A stretch of DNA of 64,000 nt, taken from contig NZ_LHZC01000053.1 of assembly GCF_001580615.1 (NCBI RefSeq), positions 124,001 to 188,000 on the forward strand, given 5' to 3'. Within the stretch, counting starts at the first letter, position 1. Every line of letters starts with the position of its first letter. The notes under the pieces were generated by a model, which saw nothing but the letters and a program-made list of their open reading frames with translations, searched no databases and was not told where the DNA came from. This DNA is from Acetobacter malorum (GTDB taxonomy: Bacteria; Pseudomonadota; Alphaproteobacteria; Acetobacterales; Acetobacteraceae). A program made the position numbers and the translations under genes. Below, one piece after another: positions 17,807 through 26,333 of the stretch.

Positions 17807-20800
17807 ATGGTTATCCTGTATCTTGGAAGACCAAGGATAAAACCCGCCTGGCCAGAGGCATTTGCTTTGAAAGTCGTCGTCAAAAAGATCCTGTTTCCGA
17901 AGCTTGACGGACCTCCCACAGGAAAGCCTGAGAACTATATGTTCCTTGCTGACTACGTGGATGAGGCAGGATCAGTCGCGACCGCAAAGATTATGGTCCG
18001 TTCCGTGCCAGAGGTTGTTGTTGGCGGCTGCTATCAGCTCGATGGCGACTGGAAGCGCGGGCCGCGGGGGGATGAGTTCAACGCATGGTGCATGATCCCA
18101 TGGGTTCCTGAGACCTATGCTTTAGGACAGATATTCCTTTCATCCCTCCTCCCTCCGGAACAGTGCGGCACATCCAATCTCACGCGGAGGTTCGGCGCAC
18201 TCTGCCGGCAATATGGACAGGACGTTCTCTTACGCGCTCTGGCCACTCCCACGATCCTGCGTAGCCTCAGTGATGACCCGGACAGGTTCCAGGCCAATAT
18301 CCTTCGGTTCTGGGAAAGTGCGACACGCGAAAGCCATATGGCGATCACCATGCACCGGGCTGGGTTTACAATCGGCGACCTGGATATGGTCTTCCGTGGC
18401 TGCGGCTATAAGGTGTCAGATCGTGTCGGCGGGGATCCTTACCAGCTCGTTTCAATTCCCGGCGTGGACGTGGCCAAGGCCGACATGCTGTTCAGACAGA
18501 CTGGCGGCCACCCCTACGATCCTCGCCGCATCGCTGGCATCATCAGACGTTCTCTGATGGCGAGTGAGGGGCTGAGCGCATCGAATGAGGAAGGGGAGAA
18601 AACCGGCTTCATTCCGCACGTCGAATTTCCTGGGTCAACTGCTGTCGACGTAACCGACATTCTGACGTCTGGCATCCCACAGCCTCAGCGTGACGATCTG
18701 GTTAGTGGCATTGACCCCAAACTTGGCGTACGCCTTGACGCACTGCGCGATTTCCTGGCCAAACCGGAAGAGGCCCTGAAATATGGACTTCGCGTGAGGA
18801 AATCGAAAGACGGCCGAACCCTGGTCTCCCGCGAGGCCGTCTATCAGGTCGAGAACCGCCTGGCCCGAAATATCGGCCGCCTGCTTAACGCACCTCCGCT
18901 CCGTGACGAAGAGACGGTAAAGCGCACGTGTGCCGCGCTGTTCCAGCAGCCGGAGTTCCAGAGATTTGACCCGGTTCAGAGAACCGCCGTCGAAATGGCC
19001 TGTCATGAGCGCATCTCCATCATCACAGGCGGCCCTGGGACCGGGAAATCTACAATCCTCGAAGCGATCATTGCTGCGCGCGTTGCCATGGGAGCAGAGA
19101 AGCGGTCATTCCTCCTGGCCGCGCCGACGGCGACTGCCGCGCTGCGCATGACCGAAACCACCGGAATGGATGCAGCGACGATCCAGGCACTGCTGAAATA
19201 CCGCGGGGACAGCGCGGATGGCATTCCGTGGTTCACGTTTAACCGATCGAACCCCCTGCCCTCCGGGTGCAACGTCTACATGGATGAAGGCTCCATGGCG
19301 GACGTCTTCATCGCCGACAGTCTCGTCGACGCCATCCCCTCCGATGCGTCTCTCCTAATTCTGGGAGATGACGGTCAGCTTCAGTCTGTCGGGGCGGGTG
19401 CGTTTCTGGAGAACTGCCTGAACACCAGGTCTGCAACGTATGGGTCGCGCGTGATCCCGGCCATCTGCCTGGAAAACACCTACCGCTCCAATCCGAACAG
19501 CAATCTGGCCCTGCAGGCGAAAGAAATCCGCCACGGGGGCGTTCCTGCGCTGACATCAAACGCATCTGGCGGCACCTCAATGCATGAGGTGACCTCCGAA
19601 AAGATTGCGCCGTTCGTGGTGCACGCCATGACGAAAGTCATGCCGTCCCTGGGGAATAAAGACCCCCTGATGGATGTCGCTATCCTCGGGCCACAAAACC
19701 CTGGTCTCGGTGGTCTTTGGGAAATCAACAAGGCAATGTCTACGGCCTTCAACCGCAACGGTGCGCCCATTCCCGGCTTGTCACTGCCCCGCTATGCAAG
19801 GGATATGCCCCTTCCGCGTATCGGTGATCGGGTCATGCGCCGCAAAAACGTCAAAGGGGACAAGCTGTGCGTAAACGGCAGCCGTGGGTTCATCACGCGT
19901 TACAACCCGGCTGAAAACGGTGAGGGGAAGTCCAAGGCGTCCGTCACGATCCGCTTTGACAACGGCGAAGAACGGGATGAGCCAATCAACTGGGACTGGG
20001 TGAAGCGGTTCGAGGTCGCTTATGCAATCACAATTCACAAGTCGCAGGGCCAGCAGTACCGCTACGTTCTTCTCATAACCACTCCTGAGCATTCAAACAT
20101 GCTGGATAACTCGCTGGTCTACACAGGCTGGACGCGAGGGAAAGAAGGCGTGGCTGTTGTCGGGAGTTTCGACGCCTTTGCGAATGCCGTGCAACGCAGC
20201 AGAATAAACACGCGCCTGACCATGCTTCCAGATCTTCTGGCTGACATCATGCTTCCGAAGCACGATAAAGAGTTTCGGAATAGATGGTTCCACCGCCCTG
20301 ATAGCGACAATCTTCCGAAGCCAGGCGGCCGGGAGCGGTGGTTCCAGACAAAATACGGGAACACGCGTGGTCATAACCTGAAAGACATTCCCGGACTGGC
20401 TGCCCAGGCATCTCAACCGCCCCTCCAGTCGCCGCCAGCCCGGTCGGCTCCTGGCAGCTATCCTGGCTATCGCCCCGGCGCACCCGCCACGGAAGGATAT
20501 GCTCCACAGCCACCAGCGCAACAGTCTCCCCAGGCGCAGCCCGGTGGCTATGGCCGGGGTGCCCCGTCCGGCAATGCACCGGTAGCCCAGCCACCTGCGC
20601 AGGGTGCTCCCGCTCGGCCCGCTTACGGATACGGAGGGTATAAACCCGGTGCAGCACCGGCCGTGCGAGGCGCACAACCTTCGGCCAGCACCCCTCCTGC
20701 TGGATACAGGCCGACCGGCGAGACTTCACGCGCTCCGGAACCCGACCCAAGGAGTGCGGCGGCACCACGGCCTGCATTCGGTTACGGCGGCTACCGCCCT

Positions 20801-21262
20801 GGGGCGGCGCAGGCGGCTCCTGCGGTCCGTCCTGCACCTCCGCAACCCGCGAGCTCCGCGGCTCCGGCCCCTGTCAATCCCGGCCCCGCCGCGCAGCCAG
20901 CGCCATCATTCTCCTATGGAGGATATCGCCCCGGCGTCGGAGGGGCGCAGCAAACACCCGCACCCCCCGCGCCGGAGAGCGCTCCTGCTGCGCCTGCCAG
21001 ACAGCCGTGTCTGTCGCCTGCGGGAGGCAATATGCGTCCATCGTTCGGCTACAGACCTGGGGCGGCAACCGCACGCGCAACACCCCCTGCCCCTCCGCCC
21101 CCTTCTCAGCCACAGAGGCCGCCTGGGGGTGGCTATAGTCCGTTTGGTGGGTGGAGACCTTCGGTGCCTTCTCCCGGAAATGGCTACCCGCAAACTGAAG
21201 CGGGCGCACAGGCTAATTACGAGCCAGCACCCGAGCCTGAAGAAGATTGCCCCTCCCCTTGA
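17807..21262 (+). CDS. RecD2-like SF1B DNA helicase with repetitive Pro/Gly/Tyr tail
   Basis: 1151 aa from ATG 17807; a TTG at 17868 after CCAAGGATAAAA is an alternative. An N-terminal OB-like region and helix-hairpin-helix part (SIPGVDVAKADMLF) precede a full SF1B motor: Walker A GGPGTGKST (about residue 410), YMDEGSMADV, GDDGQLQSVGAG, AITIHKSQGQQY and VYTGWTRGKEG. RecD2 helicases unwind DNA 5'-3' in repair and replication. From about residue 860 the protein becomes a long low-complexity tail with six or more copies of a Y-G-Y-(R/K)-P-G-A type unit in Pro/Ala-rich linkers, ending acidic. This tail is not part of the RecD2 family and may recruit partners or phase-separate (inference). Confidence 0.85.
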   Translation: MVILYLGRPRIKPAWPEAFALKVVVKKILFPKLDGPPTGKPENYMFLADYVDEAGSVATAKIMVRSVPEVVVGGCYQLDGDWKRGPRGDEFNAWCMIPWVPETYALGQIFLSSLLPPEQCGTSNLTRRFGALCRQYGQDVLLRALATPTILRSLSDDPDRFQANILRFWESATRESHMAITMHRAGFTIGDLDMVFRGCGYKVSDRVGGDPYQLVSIPGVDVAKADMLFRQTGGHPYDPRRIAGIIRRSLMASEGLSASNEEGEKTGFIPHVEFPGSTAVDVTDILTSGIPQPQRDDLVSGIDPKLGVRLDALRDFLAKPEEALKYGLRVRKSKDGRTLVSREAVYQVENRLARNIGRLLNAPPLRDEETVKRTCAALFQQPEFQRFDPVQRTAVEMACHERISIITGGPGTGKSTILEAIIAARVAMGAEKRSFLLAAPTATAALRMTETTGMDAATIQALLKYRGDSADGIPWFTFNRSNPLPSGCNVYMDEGSMADVFIADSLVDAIPSDASLLILGDDGQLQSVGAGAFLENCLNTRSATYGSRVIPAICLENTYRSNPNSNLALQAKEIRHGGVPALTSNASGGTSMHEVTSEKIAPFVVHAMTKVMPSLGNKDPLMDVAILGPQNPGLGGLWEINKAMSTAFNRNGAPIPGLSLPRYARDMPLPRIGDRVMRRKNVKGDKLCVNGSRGFITRYNPAENGEGKSKASVTIRFDNGEERDEPINWDWVKRFEVAYAITIHKSQGQQYRYVLLITTPEHSNMLDNSLVYTGWTRGKEGVAVVGSFDAFANAVQRSRINTRLTMLPDLLADIMLPKHDKEFRNRWFHRPDSDNLPKPGGRERWFQTKYGNTRGHNLKDIPGLAAQASQPPLQSPPARSAPGSYPGYRPGAPATEGYAPQPPAQQSPQAQPGGYGRGAPSGNAPVAQPPAQGAPARPAYGYGGYKPGAAPAVRGAQPSASTPPAGYRPTGETSRAPEPDPRSAAAPRPAFGYGGYRPGAAQAAPAVRPAPPQPASSAAPAPVNPGPAAQPAPSFSYGGYRPGVGGAQQTPAPPAPESAPAAPARQPCLSPAGGNMRPSFGYRPGAATARATPPAPPPPSQPQRPPGGGYSPFGGWRPSVPSPGNGYPQTEAGAQANYEPAPEPEEDCPSP

Positions 21263-21286
21263 TCTCCCTGCCGTCTACTTCAGGGT

Positions 21287-21667
21287 TCAGGGCAGGAGGA
21301 CCTCATACTCAAAGGTGGAGCGGTCAGAGCAATCATCTTTCGCGTGGCAGGCTTTCTCGTCGTGATAGATCACCGTCCAGTCCGGCATTTCAGCCTTAAG
21401 GGCCTTCGCAATTTCCAGCCCCTCTCTCGCAAAACCTTCCAGATCAAATGCGGTGGCCGCCCGCATATTTTCAGGCAAGTAAAATTGAGAATGCTCGTAG
21501 GACTCAGTCCATTTCTTAAGCCTCTCTTTCAGCATATGAGATATGGGGAGGGCATCTTCGTCACCCTCACAACCATCTTTCTCCCACACACCTGAGGATG
21601 AATAATCGGCCATAACGCGGACCCACCTTTCGGTCCAACTTGCTTGATCCTGATCCACCAAGCCCAA
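21287..21667 (-). CDS. Hypothetical protein, 126 aa
   Basis: Starts at TTG 21667; internal ATG 21613 is possible, but WTERWVRVMADYSSSGVW reads as one conserved-looking unit. The pattern of Trp, aromatic and acidic residues suggests a small alpha/beta fold. Ends with EYEVLLP. Not recognised; convergent with the helicase. Confidence 0.5.
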   Translation of the reverse strand: MGLVDQDQASWTERWVRVMADYSSSGVWEKDGCEGDEDALPISHMLKERLKKWTESYEHSQFYLPENMRAATAFDLEGFAREGLEIAKALKAEMPDWTVIYHDEKACHAKDDCSDRSTFEYEVLLP

Positions 21668-21757
21668 TCCTTCTCTCTGCTTTTGCTTTTTCAGTTGTAC
21701 CAGCCCGCCGCTTCGGTTACAATGAAAGCAGAAAATACAAACTGGGATAATGGATAA

Positions 21758-22042
21758 ATGAAAACACCAGAGCAGGCATATGAGGGTGAATGGGACTTCA
21801 ACGGGAGCTGCGCTCCAGCCGAAGGCTCAGCCGGAATTTATGGCAAATTCCTTGGCCAGCAGACCTTCACTCTGGGCTGTTTCCAGTGGATCAAACGCAG
21901 TCGTGGCAATAAACTGAAGCAGGGGAAGGTCCAGAAGCGTATTAAAGGTTTCACCTCGAACCCGGATGAGGCTTACGAAAAGGCCCGGCAGTTTTGCGCC
22001 ACAATGAATTCCGAGCAGATGGCAAAAAAAACGACGGAGTAG
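21758..22042 (+). CDS. Hypothetical protein, 94 aa
   Basis: GGATAA precedes ATG 21758. A basic C-terminal half (KQGKVQKRIKGFTSNPDEAYEKARQFC) reads like a small single-domain protein. Not recognised. It is the last protein gene before the tRNA cluster. Confidence 0.5.
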   Translation: MKTPEQAYEGEWDFNGSCAPAEGSAGIYGKFLGQQTFTLGCFQWIKRSRGNKLKQGKVQKRIKGFTSNPDEAYEKARQFCATMNSEQMAKKTTE

Positions 22043-22070
22043 GATCAATCCTCTCTTGCCATCATTCGTC

Positions 22071-22112
22071 GCAAGGATTACACAGCGTCAAGCAAGGCCA
22101 TTAAAACCTTGC
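22071..22112 (+). promoter_or_regulatory. CAAGGATTA box and inverted AAGG/CCTT pair before tRNA-fMet
   Basis: GCAAGGATTA (22071-22080) followed by GCAAGG...CCTTGC with a nine-base spacer, ending seven bases before the tRNA. It matches the box found upstream of the other tRNA genes. Confidence 0.4.
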
Positions 22113-22118
22113 GCGTGA

Positions 22119-22195
22119 TGTGGGATGGAGCAGCCCGGTAGCTCGTTAGGCTCATAACCTAAAGGTCGCAGGTTCAAATCCTGCTCCCGCAACCA
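22119..22195 (+). tRNA. tRNA-fMet (CAU), initiator-like
   Basis: 77 nt with encoded CCA. Anticodon CAT at 22153-22155 in loop CTCATAA. The D arm (GAGCAGCCCGGTAGCTC) and AAGGTCGCAGGTTCAAATCC match bacterial initiator tRNAs closely. The anticodon stem has GG/CC beside the loop rather than the usual three G-C pairs, and position 1 (T) can pair with A72. Confidence 0.85.
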
Positions 22196-22301
22196 ATGCG
22201 AAGTGCGTGTATGGAGTGATCTCCCAGAGCTCTCCTCCCTAACCACCAAGCATGCCGAGGACGGAAGGCGTATGCCGTGACTGTCGGGAGAGACGACACG
22301 G

Positions 22302-22356
22302 GGCCGTTGCGGAGTGTTGCGTCATGGGCGCAAACCGCAACGGCCTCATTTTTATT
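22302..22356 (+). terminator. Rho-independent terminator
   Basis: A perfect 11-base stem (GGCCGTTGCGG / CCGCAACGGCC, arms 22302-22312 and 22335-22345), then TCATTTTTATT. It ends the tRNA-fMet transcript and lies just before tRNA-Gln. The 100 bp before it (22196-22300) hold no gene I can identify; a small RNA is possible. Confidence 0.8.
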
Positions 22357-22367
22357 GGTTCGATTGG

Positions 22368-22443
22368 TGGGGTATAGCCAAGTTGGTAAGGCAGCGGATT
22401 TTGATTCCGCCATGCGGAGGTTCGAGTCCTCCTACCCCAGCCA
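22368..22443 (+). tRNA. tRNA-Gln (UUG)
   Basis: 76 nt with encoded CCA. Acceptor TGGGGTA/TACCCCA, anticodon TTG in loop TTTTGAT (22399-22405), T arm GGAGGTTCGAGTCCTCC. Reads CAA codons. Confidence 0.9.
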
Positions 22444-22454
22444 TTCTTGAAGAT

Positions 22455-22531
22455 GCGCTGGTAGCTCAGTTGGTTAGAGCGGACCGCTCATAACGGTTTG
22501 GTCGTGGGTTCAAGTCCCTCCCGGCGCACCA
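22455..22531 (+). tRNA. tRNA with CAU anticodon, Ile2-like or elongator Met
   Basis: 77 nt with encoded CCA. Anticodon CAT (22489-22491). Acceptor GCGCTGG/CCGGCGC. The variable and T arms (TTGGTCGTGGGTTCAAGTCC) resemble bacterial tRNA-Ile2, whose C34 is changed to lysidine to read AUA; elongator Met cannot be excluded by eye. An AUA reader would fit the rare-codon theme of the other tRNAs. Confidence 0.85.
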
Positions 22532-22576
22532 TCTTCCCCTCCCCCACAAAATCACTCCTTCGCCGCCCAGCATTTG

Positions 22577-22608
22577 ACAAGGATTAAATGCTGTGACTTT
22601 ATCCTTGT
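22577..22608 (+). promoter_or_regulatory. Inverted CAAGGATTAAA / TTTATCCTTGT pair
   Basis: ACAAGGATTAAA (22577-22588) and TTTATCCTTGT (22598-22608) face each other nine bases apart, 36 bp before the tRNA-Leu. The same pair is kept in copy 2 (24941-24971) while bases between them differ, which suggests the boxes matter. Confidence 0.45.
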
Positions 22609-22643
22609 AGATCAGAGGCCAGAGCCTCGTTCTTTTTGGTTAA

Positions 22644-22729
22644 GCGAGCTTGGCGGAAAGGTAGACGCCGGAGACTTAAAATCTCCTGCCCGTAAGGGCG
22701 TGCTGGTTCGAGTCCCGCAGTACGCGCCG
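22644..22729 (+). tRNA. tRNA-Leu (UAA), copy 1, degenerate
   Basis: Same anticodon loop (CTTAAAA) and long variable arm (TGCCCGTAAGGGCG) as copy 2, but it has an A4-A69 mismatch in the acceptor stem, a mismatch in the T stem (GCTGG/CCCGC) and CCG instead of CCA. It may be decaying or inactive. Confidence 0.75.
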
Positions 22730-23050
22730 CCATAACTCATTGTTTTCGTTCATTATTCTGGATTTTCAGAAACACAGACCCCGCAAACTCTTACACAAGG
22801 TCTTACACAGGCTTTGGCGGGGGACGATGAACAAGGCAGAAACATGCTCCAATGCCGGGCAACAGGTTTCTATTTCAGAACGCGGGTTCCATCATACCTC
22901 ATATGCCGGATAGCCACTATTTTATCCTTGTTCCATCAGCCCCGTTTGCAGGAGAGCCGTTCTTTCTTTGCCTCTATGCATGATTGCCGGTAAATGTGTA
23001 GGATTCATAGGGACTAATACCCTCATATAAGACCGGGATGAAGTGACGCT
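22730..23050. other. Intergenic region before methyltransferase
   Basis: About 320 bp. Contains a short direct repeat TCTTACACA (near 22790 and 22803) and the box TTTATCCTTG (22921-22930). No integrase or tRNA fragment recognised. Confidence 0.35.
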
Positions 23051-24208
23051 ATGCGTGGGACAGTAATTGATCTCTTTTGTGGAGCCGGGGGGCTAAGTGA
23101 AGGCTTCCGACAGGCGGGCTTTAGGGTGCTTGCTGGCCAAGATATCGACATAAAGGCCGGAGAGACATTTGTCCGGACACATCCTGAAGCTATTTTTCTG
23201 GGCGGTCCGATCCAAGATGTAAGTGCAGAGACTCTACTCTTCCGCACAGGCCTGCGCCCCGTTGAACTTGATGTTCTGGTGGGAGGTCCTCCCTGCCAAG
23301 GATATTCCGTCTATAACCATCAAAGGGGAGTCCACGATCCCAGAGCCGGTCTATTTCGGGAATATCTGCGAATTGTTGCTGGTCTAAAACCTAAGTGGTT
23401 GGTGATGGAGAATGTATCCGGCATCACCAGTATCGCAAACGGTGCCATTGTCGAAGAAATACGACGTGGGATGGGTAAACTTGGTTATCGGGTAGAGATG
23501 CAAGTGCTTAAAGCGGAGTACTATGGGGTTCCGCAAGCACGCCGTCGAATGGTGTTTATAGCCACCCGGACGGATCAGCCAATTCGATTTCCTAAGCCAA
23601 CACATGGTCCAGACCTATTGCCGTATGTAACCATATGGGATGCGATTTCTGATCTTCCTGTCCTCGAAAATGGCGAATCCGCCGACGGTCTCCGCTATCG
23701 GAGTAAACCGAAAAATATCTACCAGAGCACTCTGAGAGGAAAAGTTGTGCGGGTGGCCAATCATTCCGCTCCAAGACTGTCGGCTGTTAATGTACAACGG
23801 ATGATGCACATTCCTGAAGGCGGATCATGGAGAGATATTCCGTTTGAACTACAGCCAGCCGGAATGAAAAGAGCGAAGAGAAGCGATCATACGAAACGGT
23901 ATGGACGCCCAAGGAAGGATGATCTTTCCTGCACCATTTTGACCAAATGCGATCTTCATTGGGGTGCCTACATTCATCCTGAGCAGAACCGTAGTTTCAC
24001 CGTAAGGGAGGCCTCCAGACTGCAATCATTCCCGGATACATTTGTATTTAGTGGAAACCGGACGGAGCAATTTGTTCAGGTAGGAAACGCGGTTCCTCCA
24101 TTGATGGGGAAAGCAATCGCTGAAGCACTCCCCTTCGAAGCTACAACGAAACGCATCACAAAAACCAAAAAACCAGAAAAGTTTCCGGAGTTACGTTTAT
24201 TTGCGTAA
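23051..24208 (+). CDS. C5-cytosine DNA methyltransferase (Dcm family)
   Basis: 385 aa with the full set of C5 motifs: DLFCGAGGLSEGF (I, 7-19), GGPPCQGYS (IV, catalytic Cys 81), MENV (VI, 119-122), QARRR (VIII) and QVGNAVPP (X). It methylates cytosine in DNA; the target site is unknown. A target-recognition region lies between VIII and IX. No cognate nuclease is next to it. Its 3' end runs into the remnant of an hsdM gene on the other strand, and the whole unit lies between two tRNA-Leu copies, so it was probably acquired by recombination there. It may protect the plasmid from host restriction. Confidence 0.92.
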   Translation: MRGTVIDLFCGAGGLSEGFRQAGFRVLAGQDIDIKAGETFVRTHPEAIFLGGPIQDVSAETLLFRTGLRPVELDVLVGGPPCQGYSVYNHQRGVHDPRAGLFREYLRIVAGLKPKWLVMENVSGITSIANGAIVEEIRRGMGKLGYRVEMQVLKAEYYGVPQARRRMVFIATRTDQPIRFPKPTHGPDLLPYVTIWDAISDLPVLENGESADGLRYRSKPKNIYQSTLRGKVVRVANHSAPRLSAVNVQRMMHIPEGGSWRDIPFELQPAGMKRAKRSDHTKRYGRPRKDDLSCTILTKCDLHWGAYIHPEQNRSFTVREASRLQSFPDTFVFSGNRTEQFVQVGNAVPPLMGKAIAEALPFEATTKRITKTKKPEKFPELRLFA

Positions 24209-24502
24209 GCTGGCATTGATCGCCACATTGGCGAACAGATGGCTAGGGTAGATGAAATAGCCCTTGGTCTTGATAGCGTCTTCCTTGATGTCATCAGTGA
24301 TGACATCATCGGATAGAGCCGCATAGTCATTGCTCTCGTCATCCGCCTCGATATATGCGGCGAAATTCTCGCTGATGAACCTATAGAAAAGCGTGCCAAG
24401 GACATACTGTTTGAAGTCCCATCCATCGACCGAGCCGCGCACATCGTTCGCGATGTCCCAGATTTTCCGTTGTAGCGCTGCTCGTTGTTCTTGGCCGGTC
24501 AT
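24197..24502 (-). pseudogene. hsdM: hsdM remnant (type I R-M methyltransferase, N-terminus only)
   Basis: 101 codons matching the HsdM N-terminal helical domain: WDIANDVRGSVDGWDFKQYVLGTLFYRFISEN and YFIYPSHLFANVA. Intact HsdM is about 500 aa; this copy ends three codons after the FANVA motif where the C5 methyltransferase gene begins on the other strand. The motor and specificity genes (hsdR, hsdS) are absent. The junction at about 24200 marks where an R-M locus was cut off. Confidence 0.8.
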
Positions 24503-24675
24503 CTCTTTTTGTCCTTCTTCGGACTGGCTTCACGCTCGATCCAGCCCTCAATATCCATGCGCCGAAACCGCTAGGTGTCACCACCCAGGAAGCCCGGTAG
24601 CTTGCTGTCGACCGCAAAGCGACAAGCGGTTTTTCTGTTGATACTGAGATAGTGGGCAACTTCATCAATTCTCAT
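24499..24675 (-). pseudogene. Helix-turn-helix (excisionase-like) gene with amber codon
   Basis: ATG 24675 starts MRIDEVAHYLSINRKTACRFA...KLPGFLGGDT, then TAG, then RFRRMDIEGWIERE. HTH_17 proteins read GG.WRFR at this spot, so a Trp TGG has become TAG. It overlaps the hsdM start (ATGA), as small HTH genes often do at type I R-M loci. Confidence 0.65.
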
Positions 24676-25007
24676 GATGTATGCTCCCATACAAAATACT
24701 TTCCCAAGATTATCATTTTTGGATTTTCTATGGAAAATTGCGCATTCCTACAAGACAGGAATGCCAAGCAAATTCAGAGTTCTGATGAGATCCCGATGAC
24801 TTTATGCGGTCTGGGCAGTTGTATGTCCGACATGGGGTCGGAACAGGCAGCCCCTCACCGTTTTAAACGCTTTGGAAAGCCTCTTGTCGAGAAGTGACTT
24901 CTTCTCCCCCACATAATCGCTCCTAGCCGTCCAGCATTTGACAAGGATTAAACACTGTGACTTTATCCTTGCTGATCAAAGGCCAGAGCCTTGTTCTTTT
25001 TGGTTCA
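24676..25007. other. Intergenic region before tRNA-Leu copy 2
   Basis: About 330 bp. Holds a short inverted repeat (CCGAC...GTCGG near 24830) and, from 24898, the second copy of the tRNA upstream region with its inverted box pair (24941-24952 and 24962-24971). An 81-codon plus frame here has no support. Confidence 0.4.
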
Positions 25008-25093
25008 GCGAGCTTGGCGGAATGGTAGACGCCGGAGACTTAAAATCTCCTGCCCGTAAGGGCGTGCGGGTTCAAGTCCCGCAGTTCGCACCA
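24898..25093 (+). repeat. tRNA-Leu cassette, direct repeat copy 2
   Basis: Partner of 22533-22729. The copies differ at scattered positions, so the duplication is not brand new. They lie about 2.4 kb apart. Confidence 0.8.
25008..25093 (+). tRNA. tRNA-Leu (UAA), copy 2, intact
   Basis: 86 nt with encoded CCA. Acceptor GCGAGCT/AGTTCGC, anticodon TAA in loop CTTAAAA, perfect T stem GCGGG/CCCGC, long variable arm typical of class II Leu. Reads UUA (and UUG by wobble). Confidence 0.92.
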
Positions 25094-25222
25094 AGGCAAC
25101 TATTCTGAGAGGATAAAAAAATCCTTCCCATAGAAGGCGAATACGTTTCCCCTGCCCTGCGAACAGGCTTGAGAGAATACGGCTTCCAGCTTCCGCTCGA
25201 CTTTGACTGGCGGGCTTAGGCT

Positions 25223-26320
25223 ATGCTGATGCCAGTCATTGACCTGTTCGCGGGCGCAGGCGGCCTCAGCATCGGCGCAACCGATGCTGGTTGCGAGATG
25301 CGCGCCTGCGTCGAGATCGACGCTTCCGCCTGCCGGACGCTGCGTGCCAACGAGGCCTATCATAGAGCAGTGCTTGAGACCGATGTCGCGGCCATCACAG
25401 GGCTCGATCTGCGCCAGGCCGCCCACCTTGGCCCAAGAGATCCGCTAATTGTCGTGGGCGGTGCCCCCTGTCAGCCTTTTTCCAAGGCCGCCTATTGGAT
25501 CGAGGACGGGGAAGAGTCGCGCTATCGCCGGGCGCGCGCGGCTGGCATCGCTATGGAGCGCCCGCCTGCCCCGACTGATGCACGTGCTGATGCGCGCAGA
25601 ACGCTCGTCGAGGAATTCTGGCGGCTGATCTTTGAGACCAATGCCGACGGCTTCGTGTTCGAGAACGTCCCAAGCATCAAGCACCCGCGCAACTTGCCAG
25701 TGCTTGATGGCTTCCGCCGTGCGGCCGAGGCAGCCGGATACCAAGTTACACAGGTGACAGCGAACGCGGCAGAATATGGCGTAGCTCAGACGCGCGAGCG
25801 CGTGTTCCTGCTTGGTGCCAAGCGCGGCAGTCCAGTGGCCCCAGAGCCTAGCCACACGCTTAAGGGCGTGATTGGCCGCAAGCCGGCGATCACAGCGGGC
25901 GAGGCGCTTGAGGGCTTCGATCGCCCAGAGTTCTTCGAGCCGGAGGAACTCGTGACGGGCCGCTGGGCCGAGCATCTACGCACAGTGCCGCCCGGATGGA
26001 ACTACAAGGCGCACACGGCTTGGGCCGGGCACCCCAATCCCAGCTTCGTGACCGAGACACGCTTCTGGAACTTCCTGCTCAAACTCTCCCCGGATCGCCC
26101 ATCTTGGACAATCGCAGCTTCGCCCGGCCCCTGGACCGGACCTTTCCATTGGTCGAGCCGTCGGCTGCGCACTGTCGAAATGGCTGCGCTTCAAGGCTTT
26201 CCGCAAGGATACCGGCTGATCGGCAGCCGACGGGACAAGGTTCGCCAGATCGGCAATGCGGTGCCGCCGCCGCTTGCTCGGCGTATGGTCGAAGCAGTGC
26301 TCGCTACCGTCGACCGCTAG
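25223..26320 (+). CDS. C5-cytosine DNA methyltransferase, first of a pair
   Basis: 365 aa: DLFAGAGGLSIG (I, 7-18), GGAPCQPFS (IV, Cys 83), FENV (146-149), QTRER (VIII) and QIGNAVPPPLA (X). Visibly GC-richer than the rest of the window, as is the next gene, so the two were probably acquired together. Paired C5 methyltransferases often serve R-M systems with asymmetric sites, one per strand; no endonuclease is recognised next to them. The C-terminal halves of the two (NFLLKLSPD.PSWTI) are similar. Confidence 0.9.
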   Translation: MLMPVIDLFAGAGGLSIGATDAGCEMRACVEIDASACRTLRANEAYHRAVLETDVAAITGLDLRQAAHLGPRDPLIVVGGAPCQPFSKAAYWIEDGEESRYRRARAAGIAMERPPAPTDARADARRTLVEEFWRLIFETNADGFVFENVPSIKHPRNLPVLDGFRRAAEAAGYQVTQVTANAAEYGVAQTRERVFLLGAKRGSPVAPEPSHTLKGVIGRKPAITAGEALEGFDRPEFFEPEELVTGRWAEHLRTVPPGWNYKAHTAWAGHPNPSFVTETRFWNFLLKLSPDRPSWTIAASPGPWTGPFHWSSRRLRTVEMAALQGFPQGYRLIGSRRDKVRQIGNAVPPPLARRMVEAVLATVDR

Positions 26321-26333
26321 GATTGGGATCGAC

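Larger units (their letters stand above)
22533..22729 (+). repeat. tRNA-Leu cassette, direct repeat copy 1
   Basis: About 195 bp, including 110 bp of upstream sequence plus the tRNA, repeated with scattered differences at 24898-25093. The two copies bracket the methyltransferase and R-M debris. Confidence 0.8.

Noticed and set aside
20093-20837. Two long minus-strand frames under the helicase
   Set aside because: They lie opposite conserved helicase motifs and have no family features; antisense shadows in GC-rich coding DNA.
20604-21365. 253-codon plus-strand frame over the helicase tail
   Set aside because: It overlaps the repeat-rich, GC-rich tail of the helicase in another frame; the composition is a shadow of Pro/Gly/Ala codons.
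24652-24897. 81-codon frame between the HTH remnant and tRNA-Leu copy 2
   Set aside because: No Shine-Dalgarno, no coding-like composition, and it overlaps the start of the HTH gene on the other strand.
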